A stretch of DNA of 26,485 nt from VRUE01 sp035693025 (lineage in GTDB: Bacteria > Actinomycetota > Thermoleophilia > Solirubrobacterales > 70-9), in assembly GCA_035693025.1 (NCBI GenBank), contig DASSHI010000003.1:1-26485 (forward strand). Reading direction: 5' to 3'. Below are positions 6,531 through 16,506 of the stretch, piece by piece; within the stretch, counting starts at the first letter, position 1, and every line of letters begins with the position of its first letter. The notes under the pieces are model-generated. The model saw only the letters and a program-made list of their open reading frames with translations, was not told the DNA's origin and did no database searches. A program made the position numbers and the translations under genes.

Positions 6531-7940
6531 TCAGCTGATACCGGGTCGCTTGTCCGCCCAGGGGCGCTCGGCCTCGAGCTGGGCGGCGAGCGAGAGCAGC
6601 GTCGCCTCGTCGCCGGGGCGGCCGACGATCTGCACCGCCAGCGGCATGCCGTCTGCGGCGAAGCCGGCCGGCACCGACATCGCCGGGTTGCCGAGATGGT
6701 TCCAGGGGATGCAGTAGGGATAGAAGCGGCTCATGCCGAGCAGGGTCCGGAGCGCGCCGCGCCCCTCCCAGCGGCGCACCGGCAGGGCCGTGCCACCCAT
6801 CGCCGGGGTCATCAGCACGTCGTGGGTCTCGAAGATCGAATTTACCCGCGCGGCGTCGGCCGCCTCGGCGCGGCGCGCCCGGTCGAAGAGGCCGCCAGGG
6901 ATCAGCCGGCCGAGGCGGGCCATCCCGCGGGTGCGCCGTTCGAGCCGCTCCGGACGCGGCACGCGCTCGAAGTCTTCGGCGATGCCGCGCAGATAGCGGG
7001 GCACCATGTTGTCGCCGATCGCCCCCCAGGCCGGGTCGCGCTGCTCGAGCTCGTGTCCAAGCGAGCCCAGCAGCTCGGCGGTGGTGGCGACCGCACCCCG
7101 GGCGACGTCGTCGACGTTCGGCGGGGCCACAGCTCGCGGCGCTGCGGTCGAGTGGGCGATGCGCAGCTTCCCCGGCGGCGCGCTCGCAGCCTCGACGAAG
7201 GAGCGGCCAGGACGGCGCAGATCGGCGCCGCTTTCGGACCCACCGCCGCTGACCAGGTCGAGCCAAAGCGCGGTGTCGATCACGTTGCGGCTGACGCAGC
7301 CGTTCACCGACAGGCCATTCCAATGCTCGAGATCGGGCGCCATCGGCACGCGACCCCGCTGCGGTTTGAGGCCGAAGAGTCCGCAAGAGGCGGCGGGTAT
7401 GCGGATCGAGCCGGCGCCGTCGGAGGCGGAGGCGATCGGCACGAGGCCGGCGGCAACCGCCGCGGCGCTGCCGCCACTAGAGCCACCGGGCGTGCGCTGG
7501 GAGTCCCAGGGATTGCGCGTCACCCCCCAGGTCGCCGACTCGGTGAAGCCGCAGATCGCGAGCTCCGGCAGCAGCGTCTTGCCGACCACGATCGCGCCCG
7601 CCTCGCGCAGGCGCCGCACCATCTCGCTGTCGGCGGCGGCCGGATCGGGATAGGCGTCCGTGCCATTCGTCGTCAGCTCGCCGGCCAGGTCGTGGTTGTC
7701 CTTGAGTGCGATCGGCACTCCCAGCAGCGGCCGCTCCTCGCCGCCGCGCAGCCGCGCTTCGGCCTGCTCGGCCTCGAGCAGCGCGCGCTCCGCGAGAACG
7801 ACGCGAAACGAGTTGAGCTGTGGGTCCAGGCGGGCGATCCGATCGAGGCAGAGCTGCACCAGCTCGCGCGGCGAGACCTCCCCCGCCCGCACCATCTCCG
7901 CCTGCTTCGCCGCCCCGGCGAAGGCGATCTCCTCGCTCAT
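6531..7940 (-). CDS. Amidase-signature family hydrolase
   Basis: Hydrolyses an amide bond in an unknown substrate. The 469-residue length is normal for this family. The Ser-cisSer-Lys triad can be placed: Lys80 in IALKDNHDLAG, Ser154 in GGSSGGSAAA, and nucleophile Ser178 in DGAGSIRIPA. The 24-residue spacing between the two serines is the family standard. The common DGGGSIR reads DGAGSIR here, a mild variation. No GatB or GatC is nearby and the C-terminus resembles stand-alone amidases, so a tRNA amidotransferase role is unlikely. It begins 12 nt after the MMPL gene with no Shine-Dalgarno sequence, but a TACCCT box lies 6 nt before the ATG, so it may have its own leaderless promoter as well as read-through. 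Confidence 0.93.
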   Translation of the reverse strand: MSEEIAFAGAAKQAEMVRAGEVSPRELVQLCLDRIARLDPQLNSFRVVLAERALLEAEQAEARLRGGEERPLLGVPIALKDNHDLAGELTTNGTDAYPDPAAADSEMVRRLREAGAIVVGKTLLPELAICGFTESATWGVTRNPWDSQRTPGGSSGGSAAAVAAGLVPIASASDGAGSIRIPAASCGLFGLKPQRGRVPMAPDLEHWNGLSVNGCVSRNVIDTALWLDLVSGGGSESGADLRRPGRSFVEAASAPPGKLRIAHSTAAPRAVAPPNVDDVARGAVATTAELLGSLGHELEQRDPAWGAIGDNMVPRYLRGIAEDFERVPRPERLERRTRGMARLGRLIPGGLFDRARRAEAADAARVNSIFETHDVLMTPAMGGTALPVRRWEGRGALRTLLGMSRFYPYCIPWNHLGNPAMSVPAGFAADGMPLAVQIVGRPGDEATLLSLAAQLEAERPWADKRPGIS

Positions 7941-7946
7941 GGCGAC

Positions 7947-7952
7947 AGGGTA
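7947..7952 (-). promoter_or_regulatory. -10 box of the amidase gene (leaderless type)
   Basis: TACCCT on the minus strand ends 6 nt before the ATG and abuts the stop codon of the MMPL gene. It suggests a second, internal start of transcription in the TetR-MMPL-amidase set. Confidence 0.4.
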
Positions 7953-10223
7953 TTAGGCCTTGGCGGGCTCGGGATCTCCCGAGCCGCTCTCGAAGGCGAA
8001 GTCGGGCAGCAGGCGGTCGAGCCAGGAGGGCATCCACCAGTTCCAGTCGCCCAGCAGCTTCATCGCCGCCGGCACCAAGATCAAGCGCACCAGAGTCGCG
8101 TCGAGCGCGATCGCGACCGCGCAGCCGAGCCCCAGCTCCTTGATCGAGGGGACGCCGGTGAGGACGAAGACGGCGAAGACGCAGGTCATGATCAGCGCCG
8201 CCGAGGAGATCGTGCGGGCGCTGGTCGAAAGCCCTTCGGCGACGGCTCGCTCGTTGTCGCCGTGCTCCATGTAGTGCTCACGGATGCGTGACATGAGGAA
8301 GACCTCGTAGTCCATCGAGAGGCCGAAGACGACGGCGAAGATCAACGGCACGTTGATCGTGTCGAGCGCGCCCTGGCTTTCGACGCCGAGCAGGCCGTCG
8401 AACCAGCCCCACTGGAAGATCGCGACGAGCACGCCGAACGCGGCGCCGATCGAGAGCAGGTTCATCAGCACCGCCTTCAACGGCAGCAGCAGCGAGCGCA
8501 GCATCGCCATCAGAACGAGGAAGCTGAGCGCGAGGACGAAGAGGACGATCTTCCACATCGAGCCGCTGATCAGTTCGCGCACGTCGCGACCGCGCGCGGT
8601 TTCCCCACCGACGTCGACGCTCGCGATCCTGGCCAGGCCGGACGAGGGCGCGATCGGGTCGCGCAGGCGTTCGACCAGGCCGATCGCCGCGTCTGACTCA
8701 CTCGGGGCGCTCGGGGTCGCCTGGATCAGCACGCTGTCCTGCGCGAAGGAAGGCGGAGCGACCGAGGCAACACCCGGGGTGCTTTGCAGCGTGCGCACGA
8801 AGGCGGCCGTAGCGGCCCGCTTCGCCGCGGCGCTCGCCCCATCGTCGAAGGAGGCGACGACCTGGACCGGGTCGGTGCCGCCGCCGAGCTGCTGGGAGGC
8901 GAGTTCGTTGCCGACCCGCACGTCGTCGCCCTTGGGGAACTGCGTGATCGCCTGGGTGCCGGTGGCGATCGAGAGGACGGGGATGGCGAGAAAGAGGAGA
9001 ACCGCGCTGACGCTCAGGACGGCAGTCCACGGCCGGGCCATGATGGTCGTCGTCCACCTCACCCAGAAACCGCCGCCGCTTCCCCCGCTCCCGCGAAGGC
9101 CAGAAGAATCAGATATGGACTGGCCTTCGCTTCCGCGTCCGGTAGCGGCGGGCCTACCCCGGAACGGTCTGCGGATCAGGCGGAGGACTCGAGCGACGAC
9201 CCCGCCCGGAAGCACGCGGTCGCCGAGCATCGCGATCAGCGCGGGCAGCAGGGTCGTCGCGGCGAGGATCGAGACGGCGACGACGGTCATCGCGCCCAGC
9301 GCCATCGAGCGCAGGGCCTGGTTGTCGACCATCCACAACCCCGCCAGCGAGACGATCACGGCAAGCCCGGAGAAGGTCACCGCCAGGCCCGAGGTCGAGA
9401 GCGCCTCGGCGCGCGCGTCGTCGCTGCTGCGCCCGGCGGCGCGCTCCTCGCGGTAGCGGGCGAGGATGAAGAGCGAGTAGTCGATCGCCACGCCGATGCC
9501 GATCATCGACGCCATGTTGGTCACGAATACCGAGGTGTTCGTGTGCAACGAGATGAAGTAGATCAGCGCGCCGGTGACCATCACGCTGACGAAGCCCAGC
9601 GCCAGCGGCAGGACCGCCGCGGCAAGCGAGCCGAAGACGACGAGCAGGATGATCGCGACGATCGGGAAGCCGCCCGCCTCGGCCTCGGAGAGATCCTTCT
9701 TGGAGAGCTCCTGCATCCCCGCCCAGATCGTCGGCTGGCCGGCGAGGTAGGTCGTGACGCCGCCGCGCGGGGTGCCCGGGTCGAGCTCTTCGCGCAGTTC
9801 GCCGGCGGAATCGATCAGTTCGTCCGAGGTGAGATTGCTGCTCAGGGGCAGCATTGCGATGCCGCGACCGCGCAATTCGGCCGCCGCCCGGCGGGCCGTC
9901 GAGGCCGGCAGGGTCACGTCTACTACCCCTGCGACCGCATGCCTCACGCGGCCGACCGACGCCGCCTGGGCGGCGGGGCCGGCGCTGGGCGATGCCTTCA
10001 GCAGCACGGCGATCCCATTCGAGTCGCCGCCGAATTCGCTCTGCAGCGAGTTGCTGACGGCTTTCGACTGACTGCCGGGAACGTCGAAGCCGCCGCCGGT
10101 GAGATGTTCGGTCTGCCGCGCGGCGAATGGCAGCGCGAGGAGGAGGACGATCGCCCACCCGGCCAAGACCCAGCGACGTCGCCGCCCCAGGAATCCCGCC
10201 AGTCTGCTCATCGGCTCACGCAT
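7953..10223 (-). CDS. MMPL-family (RND superfamily) membrane transporter
   Basis: A 756-residue inner-membrane exporter of the MmpL type, driven by the proton gradient and often used for lipids, or for drug efflux. Seen: a first membrane helix at 18-36, a large extracytoplasmic loop, a block of helices from about 185, and a second half with the same layout. Both halves carry the Asp-Tyr pair of the MmpL proton relay: GIGVAIDYSLFILARYREE (Asp248-Tyr249) and FGLSMDYEVFLMSRIREHY (Asp638-Tyr639). The ending DWNWWMPSWLDRLLP is typical of the family. An alternative start is the ATG four codons downstream. It lies 51 nt after a TetR gene and just before an amidase gene, which suggests a regulator-controlled export unit. 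The substrate is unknown. Confidence 0.95.
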   Translation of the reverse strand: MREPMSRLAGFLGRRRRWVLAGWAIVLLLALPFAARQTEHLTGGGFDVPGSQSKAVSNSLQSEFGGDSNGIAVLLKASPSAGPAAQAASVGRVRHAVAGVVDVTLPASTARRAAAELRGRGIAMLPLSSNLTSDELIDSAGELREELDPGTPRGGVTTYLAGQPTIWAGMQELSKKDLSEAEAGGFPIVAIILLVVFGSLAAAVLPLALGFVSVMVTGALIYFISLHTNTSVFVTNMASMIGIGVAIDYSLFILARYREERAAGRSSDDARAEALSTSGLAVTFSGLAVIVSLAGLWMVDNQALRSMALGAMTVVAVSILAATTLLPALIAMLGDRVLPGGVVARVLRLIRRPFRGRPAATGRGSEGQSISDSSGLRGSGGSGGGFWVRWTTTIMARPWTAVLSVSAVLLFLAIPVLSIATGTQAITQFPKGDDVRVGNELASQQLGGGTDPVQVVASFDDGASAAAKRAATAAFVRTLQSTPGVASVAPPSFAQDSVLIQATPSAPSESDAAIGLVERLRDPIAPSSGLARIASVDVGGETARGRDVRELISGSMWKIVLFVLALSFLVLMAMLRSLLLPLKAVLMNLLSIGAAFGVLVAIFQWGWFDGLLGVESQGALDTINVPLIFAVVFGLSMDYEVFLMSRIREHYMEHGDNERAVAEGLSTSARTISSAALIMTCVFAVFVLTGVPSIKELGLGCAVAIALDATLVRLILVPAAMKLLGDWNWWMPSWLDRLLPDFAFESGSGDPEPAKA

Positions 10224-10225
10224 TG

Positions 10226-10239
10226 GCTGGTTAGCCAGC
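10226..10239. promoter_or_regulatory. Short inverted repeat before the MMPL gene
   Basis: GCTGG-TTAG-CCAGC lies in the 51-nt gap between the TetR and MMPL genes, three nt from the first ATG. It could be an operator or a weak hairpin that hides the start. No experimental link; low confidence. Confidence 0.3.
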
Positions 10240-10274
10240 TTTTCGCACAGGGGCCCCCCGGTATGTGAAAAGGA

Positions 10275-10883
10275 TCACTCGCCGGCGAGCAGGAAGCGGG
10301 CGCTGGCGGCCCCCGCTTCGAGCGCCGCGCTGATGTCGCGGCTCGGCTCCGAGAGGGCCTGCAGGGCGAAGCCGTCGGCGGCGGCGAAGAGATAGGCGAC
10401 GATCGCTTCGGCGTCGTAGCGCAGCTTGAGCACGCCCTCGCCCTGCTTGCGCTCGAGGATCTCAGCCACGTGCGAGCGGGTGCGGTCGAAGAGCTGACCC
10501 ACCTCGCGCTGGATCTCGGGGTTGCGACGGCCGGCGCTGAAGAGCTCGTAGAGGAGCAGGAAGAACGCCGGTTCGTTGTCGATCAGGTCGGTGAGGCTGG
10601 CGACCAGGACCTGGAGCACGTCATCGACGCTCTCCGCCTTTTCCAGCGGCTCGTCCAGCCGGGCGACGCGGATCTCGGAGTCACGACGGACGACCTCGAC
10701 CAGCAGCCGCTCCTTGGTGCCGAAGTAGTAGTGGAGCAGACCCCGACTGACGCCGGCCTCGCGGGCGACGTGCTCGAAGGTGGAGCCGGCGGCACCGCGC
10801 TTGGCAACGCTCTCGCGCATCGCATCGACGATGCGCTGCGCCTTTTCCCCACTCAGCTCGCGCTCTTTGGCCGCTGCCTCCAT
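10275..10883 (-). CDS. TetR-family transcriptional regulator
   Basis: A 202-residue repressor-type regulator. The N-terminal helix-turn-helix covers about residues 24-62: GSTFEHVAREAGVSRGLLHYYFGTKERLL. The ligand-binding part follows, with LPAFFLLLYELFSAGRRN-like helices typical of this family. It heads a minus-strand unit with the MMPL transporter and amidase, and so probably controls them and itself. A TAGACT box sits 8 nt before the ATG, and the overlapping AGACCAGTCT is partly palindromic (AGAC/GTCT), a candidate site for self-repression. The inducer is unknown. Confidence 0.93.
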   Translation of the reverse strand: MEAAAKERELSGEKAQRIVDAMRESVAKRGAAGSTFEHVAREAGVSRGLLHYYFGTKERLLVEVVRRDSEIRVARLDEPLEKAESVDDVLQVLVASLTDLIDNEPAFFLLLYELFSAGRRNPEIQREVGQLFDRTRSHVAEILERKQGEGVLKLRYDAEAIVAYLFAAADGFALQALSEPSRDISAALEAGAASARFLLAGE

Positions 10884-10887
10884 AGGA

Positions 10888-10897
10888 GACCAGTCTA
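10888..10897 (-). promoter_or_regulatory. -10 box and half-palindrome before the TetR gene
   Basis: TAGACT at 10892-10897 lies 8 nt before the ATG with no Shine-Dalgarno sequence. The overlapping AGACTGGTCT (minus strand) has AGAC/GTCT arms, which could be the regulator's own operator. Confidence 0.4.
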
Positions 10898-10926
10898 GTG
10901 CGCCCCGAGGAGGGCGCCCGGGGCCG

Positions 10927-11355
10927 TCAGCTGCCGTTGATACTGGTGGTGCTGGTGTACTCGAACTCCTCCTCGGCGCCGAAGAGGGCGTCGAGAACGG
11001 CCTTGCGCGCGTCCTCGCTGACCACGAGCGCGATCGTCCCGCCGATCAGGGCGAGCAGGACGAGACGGCCGAGGCGGCTCTTCTTGCGCTTCTTCGGCGC
11101 CTTGAACGCCTCGGAGGCTTCGCGCAGGCTCTCGGCGGCGGAACGCAGGTCCTTCTGCACCTTCTTGTCGCTGGTCACGGCCTTCACCGTGCCCTTGCCG
11201 TTCCCGGTCGCCCGACCGTAGGCGCCACGGGCGGCTTCGAAGGCGTCGCGCAGGTTGTCGCGCAGCTTTTCGTCCTCGATCAGCCGCTGAACATAGGGGT
11301 TGTCGCGGGCGGTCGAGTAGAGGTCCGCGGCCTGGTTCGCCTTCGTCTTAGTCAT
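10927..11355 (-). CDS. Small protein with C-terminal membrane helix, unknown function
   Basis: A 142-residue protein I cannot name. Residues 1-90 are charged and helical (KLRDNLRDAFEAARGAYGRA, then KKVQKDLRSAAESLREASEAF), a likely coiled coil. A basic patch APKKRKKSRLGR (about 90-101) precedes one membrane helix, LVLLALIGGTIALVVS (about 102-117), and a short acidic tail follows. The basic patch suggests the N-terminal part stays in the cytoplasm. The start is the ATG with GAGGAG five nt upstream; a longer in-frame start would run into the upstream hairpin. A TATCCT box at 11393-11398 could be the promoter. It stands alone between a TetR gene and the end of the glycosyltransferase gene. Confidence 0.75.
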   Translation of the reverse strand: MTKTKANQAADLYSTARDNPYVQRLIEDEKLRDNLRDAFEAARGAYGRATGNGKGTVKAVTSDKKVQKDLRSAAESLREASEAFKAPKKRKKSRLGRLVLLALIGGTIALVVSEDARKAVLDALFGAEEEFEYTSTTSINGS

Positions 11356-11392
11356 TCCATCTCCTCGGTGGGTGAAGTCCGTGTTCCCGCTG

Positions 11393-11398
11393 AGGATA
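11393..11398 (-). promoter_or_regulatory. -10 box of the small membrane protein gene
   Basis: TATCCT on the minus strand, 37 nt before the ATG, leaves room for a leader containing the GAGGAG ribosome-binding site (11361-11366). No clear -35. Confidence 0.4.
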
Positions 11399-11407
11399 GT
11401 CCTTAAA

Positions 11408-11452
11408 CGCCGTAGAGGTTTGTGCCGCATAGCGGCTCAAACCTCTACGGCG
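11408..11452 (-). terminator. Long hairpin after the glycosyltransferase gene
   Basis: A perfect 15-bp stem (11408-11422 with 11438-11452, CGCCGTAGAGGTTTG), then a T-T mismatch, then five more pairs (GCCGC/GCGGC) around a 3-nt loop. It starts 12 nt after the glycosyltransferase stop codon and is followed on the minus strand by TTTAAGG. It probably ends the Hsp20-Lon-glycosyltransferase transcript. Confidence 0.65.
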
Positions 11453-11464
11453 GGGGTTCCGAGA

Positions 11465-13009
11465 TCAGGGCGGGCCGATTCCGTCCAGGAGGACGCCGTT
11501 GCTGCCGAAGTTGAGCTCGGCGTTGCGGATGCGGTGCAGGCGCAGCGGCGCCAGGTCCGTGGCCGGCATCGCGTAGCGCCGCACGTAGAGGCGGCCGACC
11601 TGTTCGTAGGAGACCTGGTGGAAGCCCGGGCCCAGCATCTGCGACGGGACAGGCGGCGCCGGGCCGTCGGAGACGAAGTCGACTTCATGGACGGTCCAGG
11701 CGTATTCGTCGGACGGCTGCACCTGGTAGGAGCCGGTCGAGAGGTACCAGCGCAGCGAGGCGGCGCCGAGCGTCCAGAGGACGATCGCCCGCGGAGCCTT
11801 CGGTTCGCCGAGCCGAGCTGCCACCGCCTTCCAGTCGGGGCGCTGCCAGGCGGGCGAGAGGCCGGCGAAGACGCAGAAGCCGAGCGAGTACGCGAACAGG
11901 ACGGCCGCGACGACGGCGCCGGCCCGCCGCGCGCGGCGCAGGGTCGTCCCGACCGCCACCGCGACCAGCAGCGGCACCAGCGCCGGCAACAGGTTGCGGG
12001 CGAGCACGTAGTCCTTGCCGGGCGCGAGCACGGCCAGCAGCAGCGGGGCGACGATCGTCACCGCTGCGAGGGCGAGCATCGTTCCGCCCGCCCGCCGTTC
12101 CCGCCGCTCCCCCCGCACCAGCAAGACGAGGCCGGCAAGCATCGCGAGCAGCGGCACGACGGCCGGGAGCACGGTCTCCGGGCGGGCGATGATGTCTCCC
12201 GTCTCGCCGACGGCGAAGGTGGCGCCGGCCTCCCAGAGCCGGTGGCCGAGGCTGCGGTTGCCGATCCACTCGGCATGTCCCATCGAGACCTGGTGGACGA
12301 GCAGCGGCGTCAGCGCCAAGCCGGCGAAGACGACGATCGACAACCCGGCCCAGGCCCGCCTGCCGCGTCGCCGCAACAGCCAGGCCGCCTCGAAGACGAC
12401 CGGGAAGATCGCGAAGTAGTGCGTCGCCAGCGCCAGCGCCGAGAACGCCCCCCAAAGCACCAAATCCCTCCGCCCCCCGCCTTGGCGGTGGAGGGCGCGG
12501 ACGAAGTAGAGGGCGGCGAGGGCGGTGAGGAGGACGAGGAGGGAGTAGTCGCGGGCCTCCTGCGAGTACCAGAGCAGCATCGGGTTGACCGCGACCAGAG
12601 CCGCGGCGACGACGCCGGTGCGACGGTCGCGCAGCTCGGCTCCGAGCAGGTAGGCGACGGGCACCGCGGCCACCCCCGCTGCGGCGGAGAGCGAGCGCAG
12701 ACCGAACTCTCCCGTCCCGGTCAGCTGGGTCCAGAGCCAGGCGAGGGCGTAGTAGAGCGGTGGCGCCGACTCGCTGAAGCCGACGGCTTCCATCGCATGG
12801 ATGAAGTCGCTGCGCAGGACGCGGCTTGCCGTGACGACCTCGTCGTGGTGGTAGGCCTGCGCTCCGAGCGTGGCGAAGCGCAGCGCGGCGGCGCCGAGGG
12901 TCAGGCCCGCGACGATCCAGAAGGCGCGCGAGCGCGCCCTGGCCCCCTCGCGAATCGCCTCCAACAACGTCGAGAGGGTGCCCCTGCCCAGGGCCTCGGC
13001 CGCCTCCAT
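11465..13009 (-). CDS. Polytopic membrane glycosyltransferase, GT39/ArnT-like
   Basis: A 514-residue integral membrane protein of the GT-C fold, which transfers a sugar from a polyprenyl-phosphate donor to a lipid, glycan or protein outside the cytoplasm. Seen: about ten hydrophobic segments between residues 30 and 400; YHHDEVVT (Asp56-Glu57) in the first outside loop, the usual catalytic acid site; then SAPPLYYALAWLWTQLTG and a FGLRSLSAAAGVAAVPVAYLL helix that are standard in this family. The last 100 residues form a soluble tail. It starts 5 nt after the lon stop codon, so it shares that transcript. The acceptor is unknown; protein O-mannosyltransferase or cell-wall sugar transfer are both possible. 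Confidence 0.85.
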   Translation of the reverse strand: MEAAEALGRGTLSTLLEAIREGARARSRAFWIVAGLTLGAAALRFATLGAQAYHHDEVVTASRVLRSDFIHAMEAVGFSESAPPLYYALAWLWTQLTGTGEFGLRSLSAAAGVAAVPVAYLLGAELRDRRTGVVAAALVAVNPMLLWYSQEARDYSLLVLLTALAALYFVRALHRQGGGRRDLVLWGAFSALALATHYFAIFPVVFEAAWLLRRRGRRAWAGLSIVVFAGLALTPLLVHQVSMGHAEWIGNRSLGHRLWEAGATFAVGETGDIIARPETVLPAVVPLLAMLAGLVLLVRGERRERRAGGTMLALAAVTIVAPLLLAVLAPGKDYVLARNLLPALVPLLVAVAVGTTLRRARRAGAVVAAVLFAYSLGFCVFAGLSPAWQRPDWKAVAARLGEPKAPRAIVLWTLGAASLRWYLSTGSYQVQPSDEYAWTVHEVDFVSDGPAPPVPSQMLGPGFHQVSYEQVGRLYVRRYAMPATDLAPLRLHRIRNAELNFGSNGVLLDGIGPP

Positions 13010-13014
13010 GGTCG

Positions 13015-15407
<2,393 letters not shown>

Positions 15408-15411
<4 letters not shown>

Positions 15412-15851
15412 TCGCGCCCTATCGGCACCCGGCGCGTCGTCTGCGACGGATCGCGCAACGGCAGCTCGATGCGCAGGACGCCATCGTCGTAGGTCGCCTT
15501 GGCCTGGTCGGCGTCGACGTCGACCTGCAGCTCGACCACCCGCCGGAACGGGCCCGAGGGGATCTCGACCTGCTGGTAGACCCGCCCCTCGGTCTCCTGC
15601 ACCGGCCGTTCCCCGACGATCGCCAGCTGCCGTCCGCTGACCTCGATCCCGACCTGATCGAGATCCACCCCGGCCAGATCGACCTTGACCACAGCGCGCT
15701 GCGGCTCGCCGCAGTAGTAGACGTCGACGTTCGGCGAGAACCCGGTGCTCCGCCTGCTCACATACGTGGTCCGGCCCCAGGCCCCACCAAGCATCTGGTC
15801 CATCTCCCTGCGCATGCGCGCAAAGTTGGCAAAGACATCCCGCTCAGGCAT
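15408..15851 (-). CDS. hsp20: Small heat-shock protein, Hsp20/alpha-crystallin family
   Basis: An ATP-independent chaperone that holds unfolding proteins. It has 147 residues: a short N-terminal arm, then the alpha-crystallin domain from about residue 38 (NVDVYYCGEPQRAVVKVDLAG, QVGIEVSGRQLAIVGER, YQQVEIPSGPFRRVVELQV), ending in DDGVLRIELPL, the usual last strand. Its stop overlaps the lon start by 4 nt, which couples a holding chaperone to the protease that removes failed proteins. A TATGTT box lies 8 nt before the ATG and there is no Shine-Dalgarno sequence. No CIRCE element is seen, and only a CTTGAG half-site resembles an HspR box. Confidence 0.95.
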
Positions 15852-15859
15852 TGCTGCAA

Positions 15860-15865
15860 AACATA
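15860..15865 (-). promoter_or_regulatory. -10 box of the Hsp20-Lon operon (leaderless type)
   Basis: TATGTT on the minus strand, 8 nt before the Hsp20 ATG. It would give a leaderless mRNA, which argues against an RNA thermometer acting on a Shine-Dalgarno sequence. Confidence 0.45.
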
Positions 15866-15887
15866 GCCGCACGCACACGGGTCTCAG

Positions 15888-16025
15888 CGCGCGGGTCCTG
15901 TCGTGGGGTGGGGGTGCCAGGCCAGCGCTGGATTTTTCGCCCGAAGCACAAGCGGCTCTCGGCACTCTCAAGCGAAAAATTAACGCCGCGCCGCCCTGGC
16001 ACCCCCACCCCACGCCACCCGCGCG
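15888..16025. repeat. Inverted-repeat element C upstream of Hsp20
   Basis: A nested structure of 138 nt. Outer pairs CGCGCGGGT (15888-15896) with 16017-16025; a perfect 20-bp stem, 15902-15921 with 15995-16014, built from CGTGGGGTGGGGGTGCCAGG; and an inner 9-bp stem ATTTTTCGC, 15932-15940 with 15972-15980. The left internal loop is itself a 10-nt palindrome (CCAGCGCTGG). Read on the minus strand, the TTAATTTTTC core resembles TTAACTTTTTC of elements A and B. It lies between two minus-strand genes, and together with element D it fills the 333-nt gap before Hsp20. Confidence 0.7.
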
Positions 16026-16050
16026 AGAGAAGCAGTCGGCTGACGGGGAA

Positions 16051-16180
16051 GGGCGATCGGGGTCGCCTCGACAGTGCCTCGCGAAGCGGCCCTGGCGGAG
16101 ATCCTGGGCCGCGAAGCGGCACAAGATTCCACCGCCCGCAGGGCGGTGGTGGGCAACTGGCGAGACGACCCCGATCGCCC
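16051..16180 (-). repeat. Structured element D, possible three-way junction RNA or terminator
   Basis: A closing helix of 15 perfect pairs, GGGCGATCGGGGTCG (16051-16065) with 16166-16180, continues through mismatches to 16078/16152 (CTCG/CGAG, CAGT/ACTG, GCC/GGC). Inside are two hairpins: GCGGCCC/GGGCCGC (16086-16092 with 16106-16112) and CCACCGCCC/GGGCGGTGG (16129-16137 with 16141-16149). An alternative hairpin GCCGC/GCGGC (16108-16120) competes with the first. The 10-mer GCGAAGCGGC occurs twice, 30 nt apart. It starts 4 nt after the stop codon of the four-cysteine gene. Confidence 0.6.
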
Positions 16181-16184
16181 CCGC

Positions 16185-16379
16185 CTACGCAGGCTGAGGC
16201 TGGCTCGCCCAGCGCGGGGGGCGCATGAGGAGGACGGGCTGGCGCGGGGGGACAAGACCCTCGGGGCGGTTTTCGCGGAAGGTCGCGCAGGGCCCGTCGA
16301 GCTGCAGGGCACAGAGCTGGTTGCGGCGGAAGTAGCAGTCCTCACAGCTGGGTTTCTTCTTGCGCGGCACGGCGGTCAT
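16185..16379 (-). CDS. Four-cysteine mini-protein, putative zinc-binding
   Basis: A 64-residue protein, unnamed. After a basic start (VPRKKKP) come four cysteines, Cys12, Cys15, Cys23 and Cys31, in CEDCYFRRNQLCALQLDGPC, a compact pattern that could bind one zinc or an iron-sulphur cluster. The rest is Pro- and Arg-rich (RPEGLVPPRQPVLLMRPPRW). The chosen ATG gives the basic N-terminus; an upstream in-frame ATG would add 34 residues, including two more cysteines, and cannot be excluded. No ribosome-binding site is obvious. It is divergent from the fatty-acid hydroxylase and is followed at once by element D. Confidence that it is a gene is moderate, based on the cysteine spacing and its clean fit between neighbours. 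Confidence 0.6.
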   Translation of the reverse strand: MTAVPRKKKPSCEDCYFRRNQLCALQLDGPCATFRENRPEGLVPPRQPVLLMRPPRWASQPQPA

Positions 16380-16491
16380 CTTGCCAATCCCGTGACGCTT
16401 CCGCGACGCCTGATTCCGCAAAGCGCAACCTTCTTGACACAGAGTCGTCACATCTTCCCCGCGTCTTGCGAGAGTCGGCATCGCGCGTCGC

Positions 16492-16497
16492 TACCAT
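16492..16497 (+). promoter_or_regulatory. -10 box of the fatty-acid hydroxylase gene (leaderless type)
   Basis: TACCAT ends 9 nt before the ATG, with no Shine-Dalgarno sequence between. A TTGACA at 16434-16439 is too far upstream to be its -35. Confidence 0.4.
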
Positions 16498-16506
16498 GGG
16501 GACCGA

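Noticed and set aside
6696..8291. 531-codon plus-strand open frame opposite the amidase and MMPL genes
   Set aside because: It spans two real genes on the other strand and shows no domain.
15954..15975. HspR (HAIR) operator inside element C
   Set aside because: Only one CTTGAG half-site is seen on the minus strand; the second half is missing.
16434..16439. TTGACA as -35 box of the fatty-acid hydroxylase gene
   Set aside because: No -10-like sequence at 16-18 nt; the TACCAT box next to the start codon is too far away.
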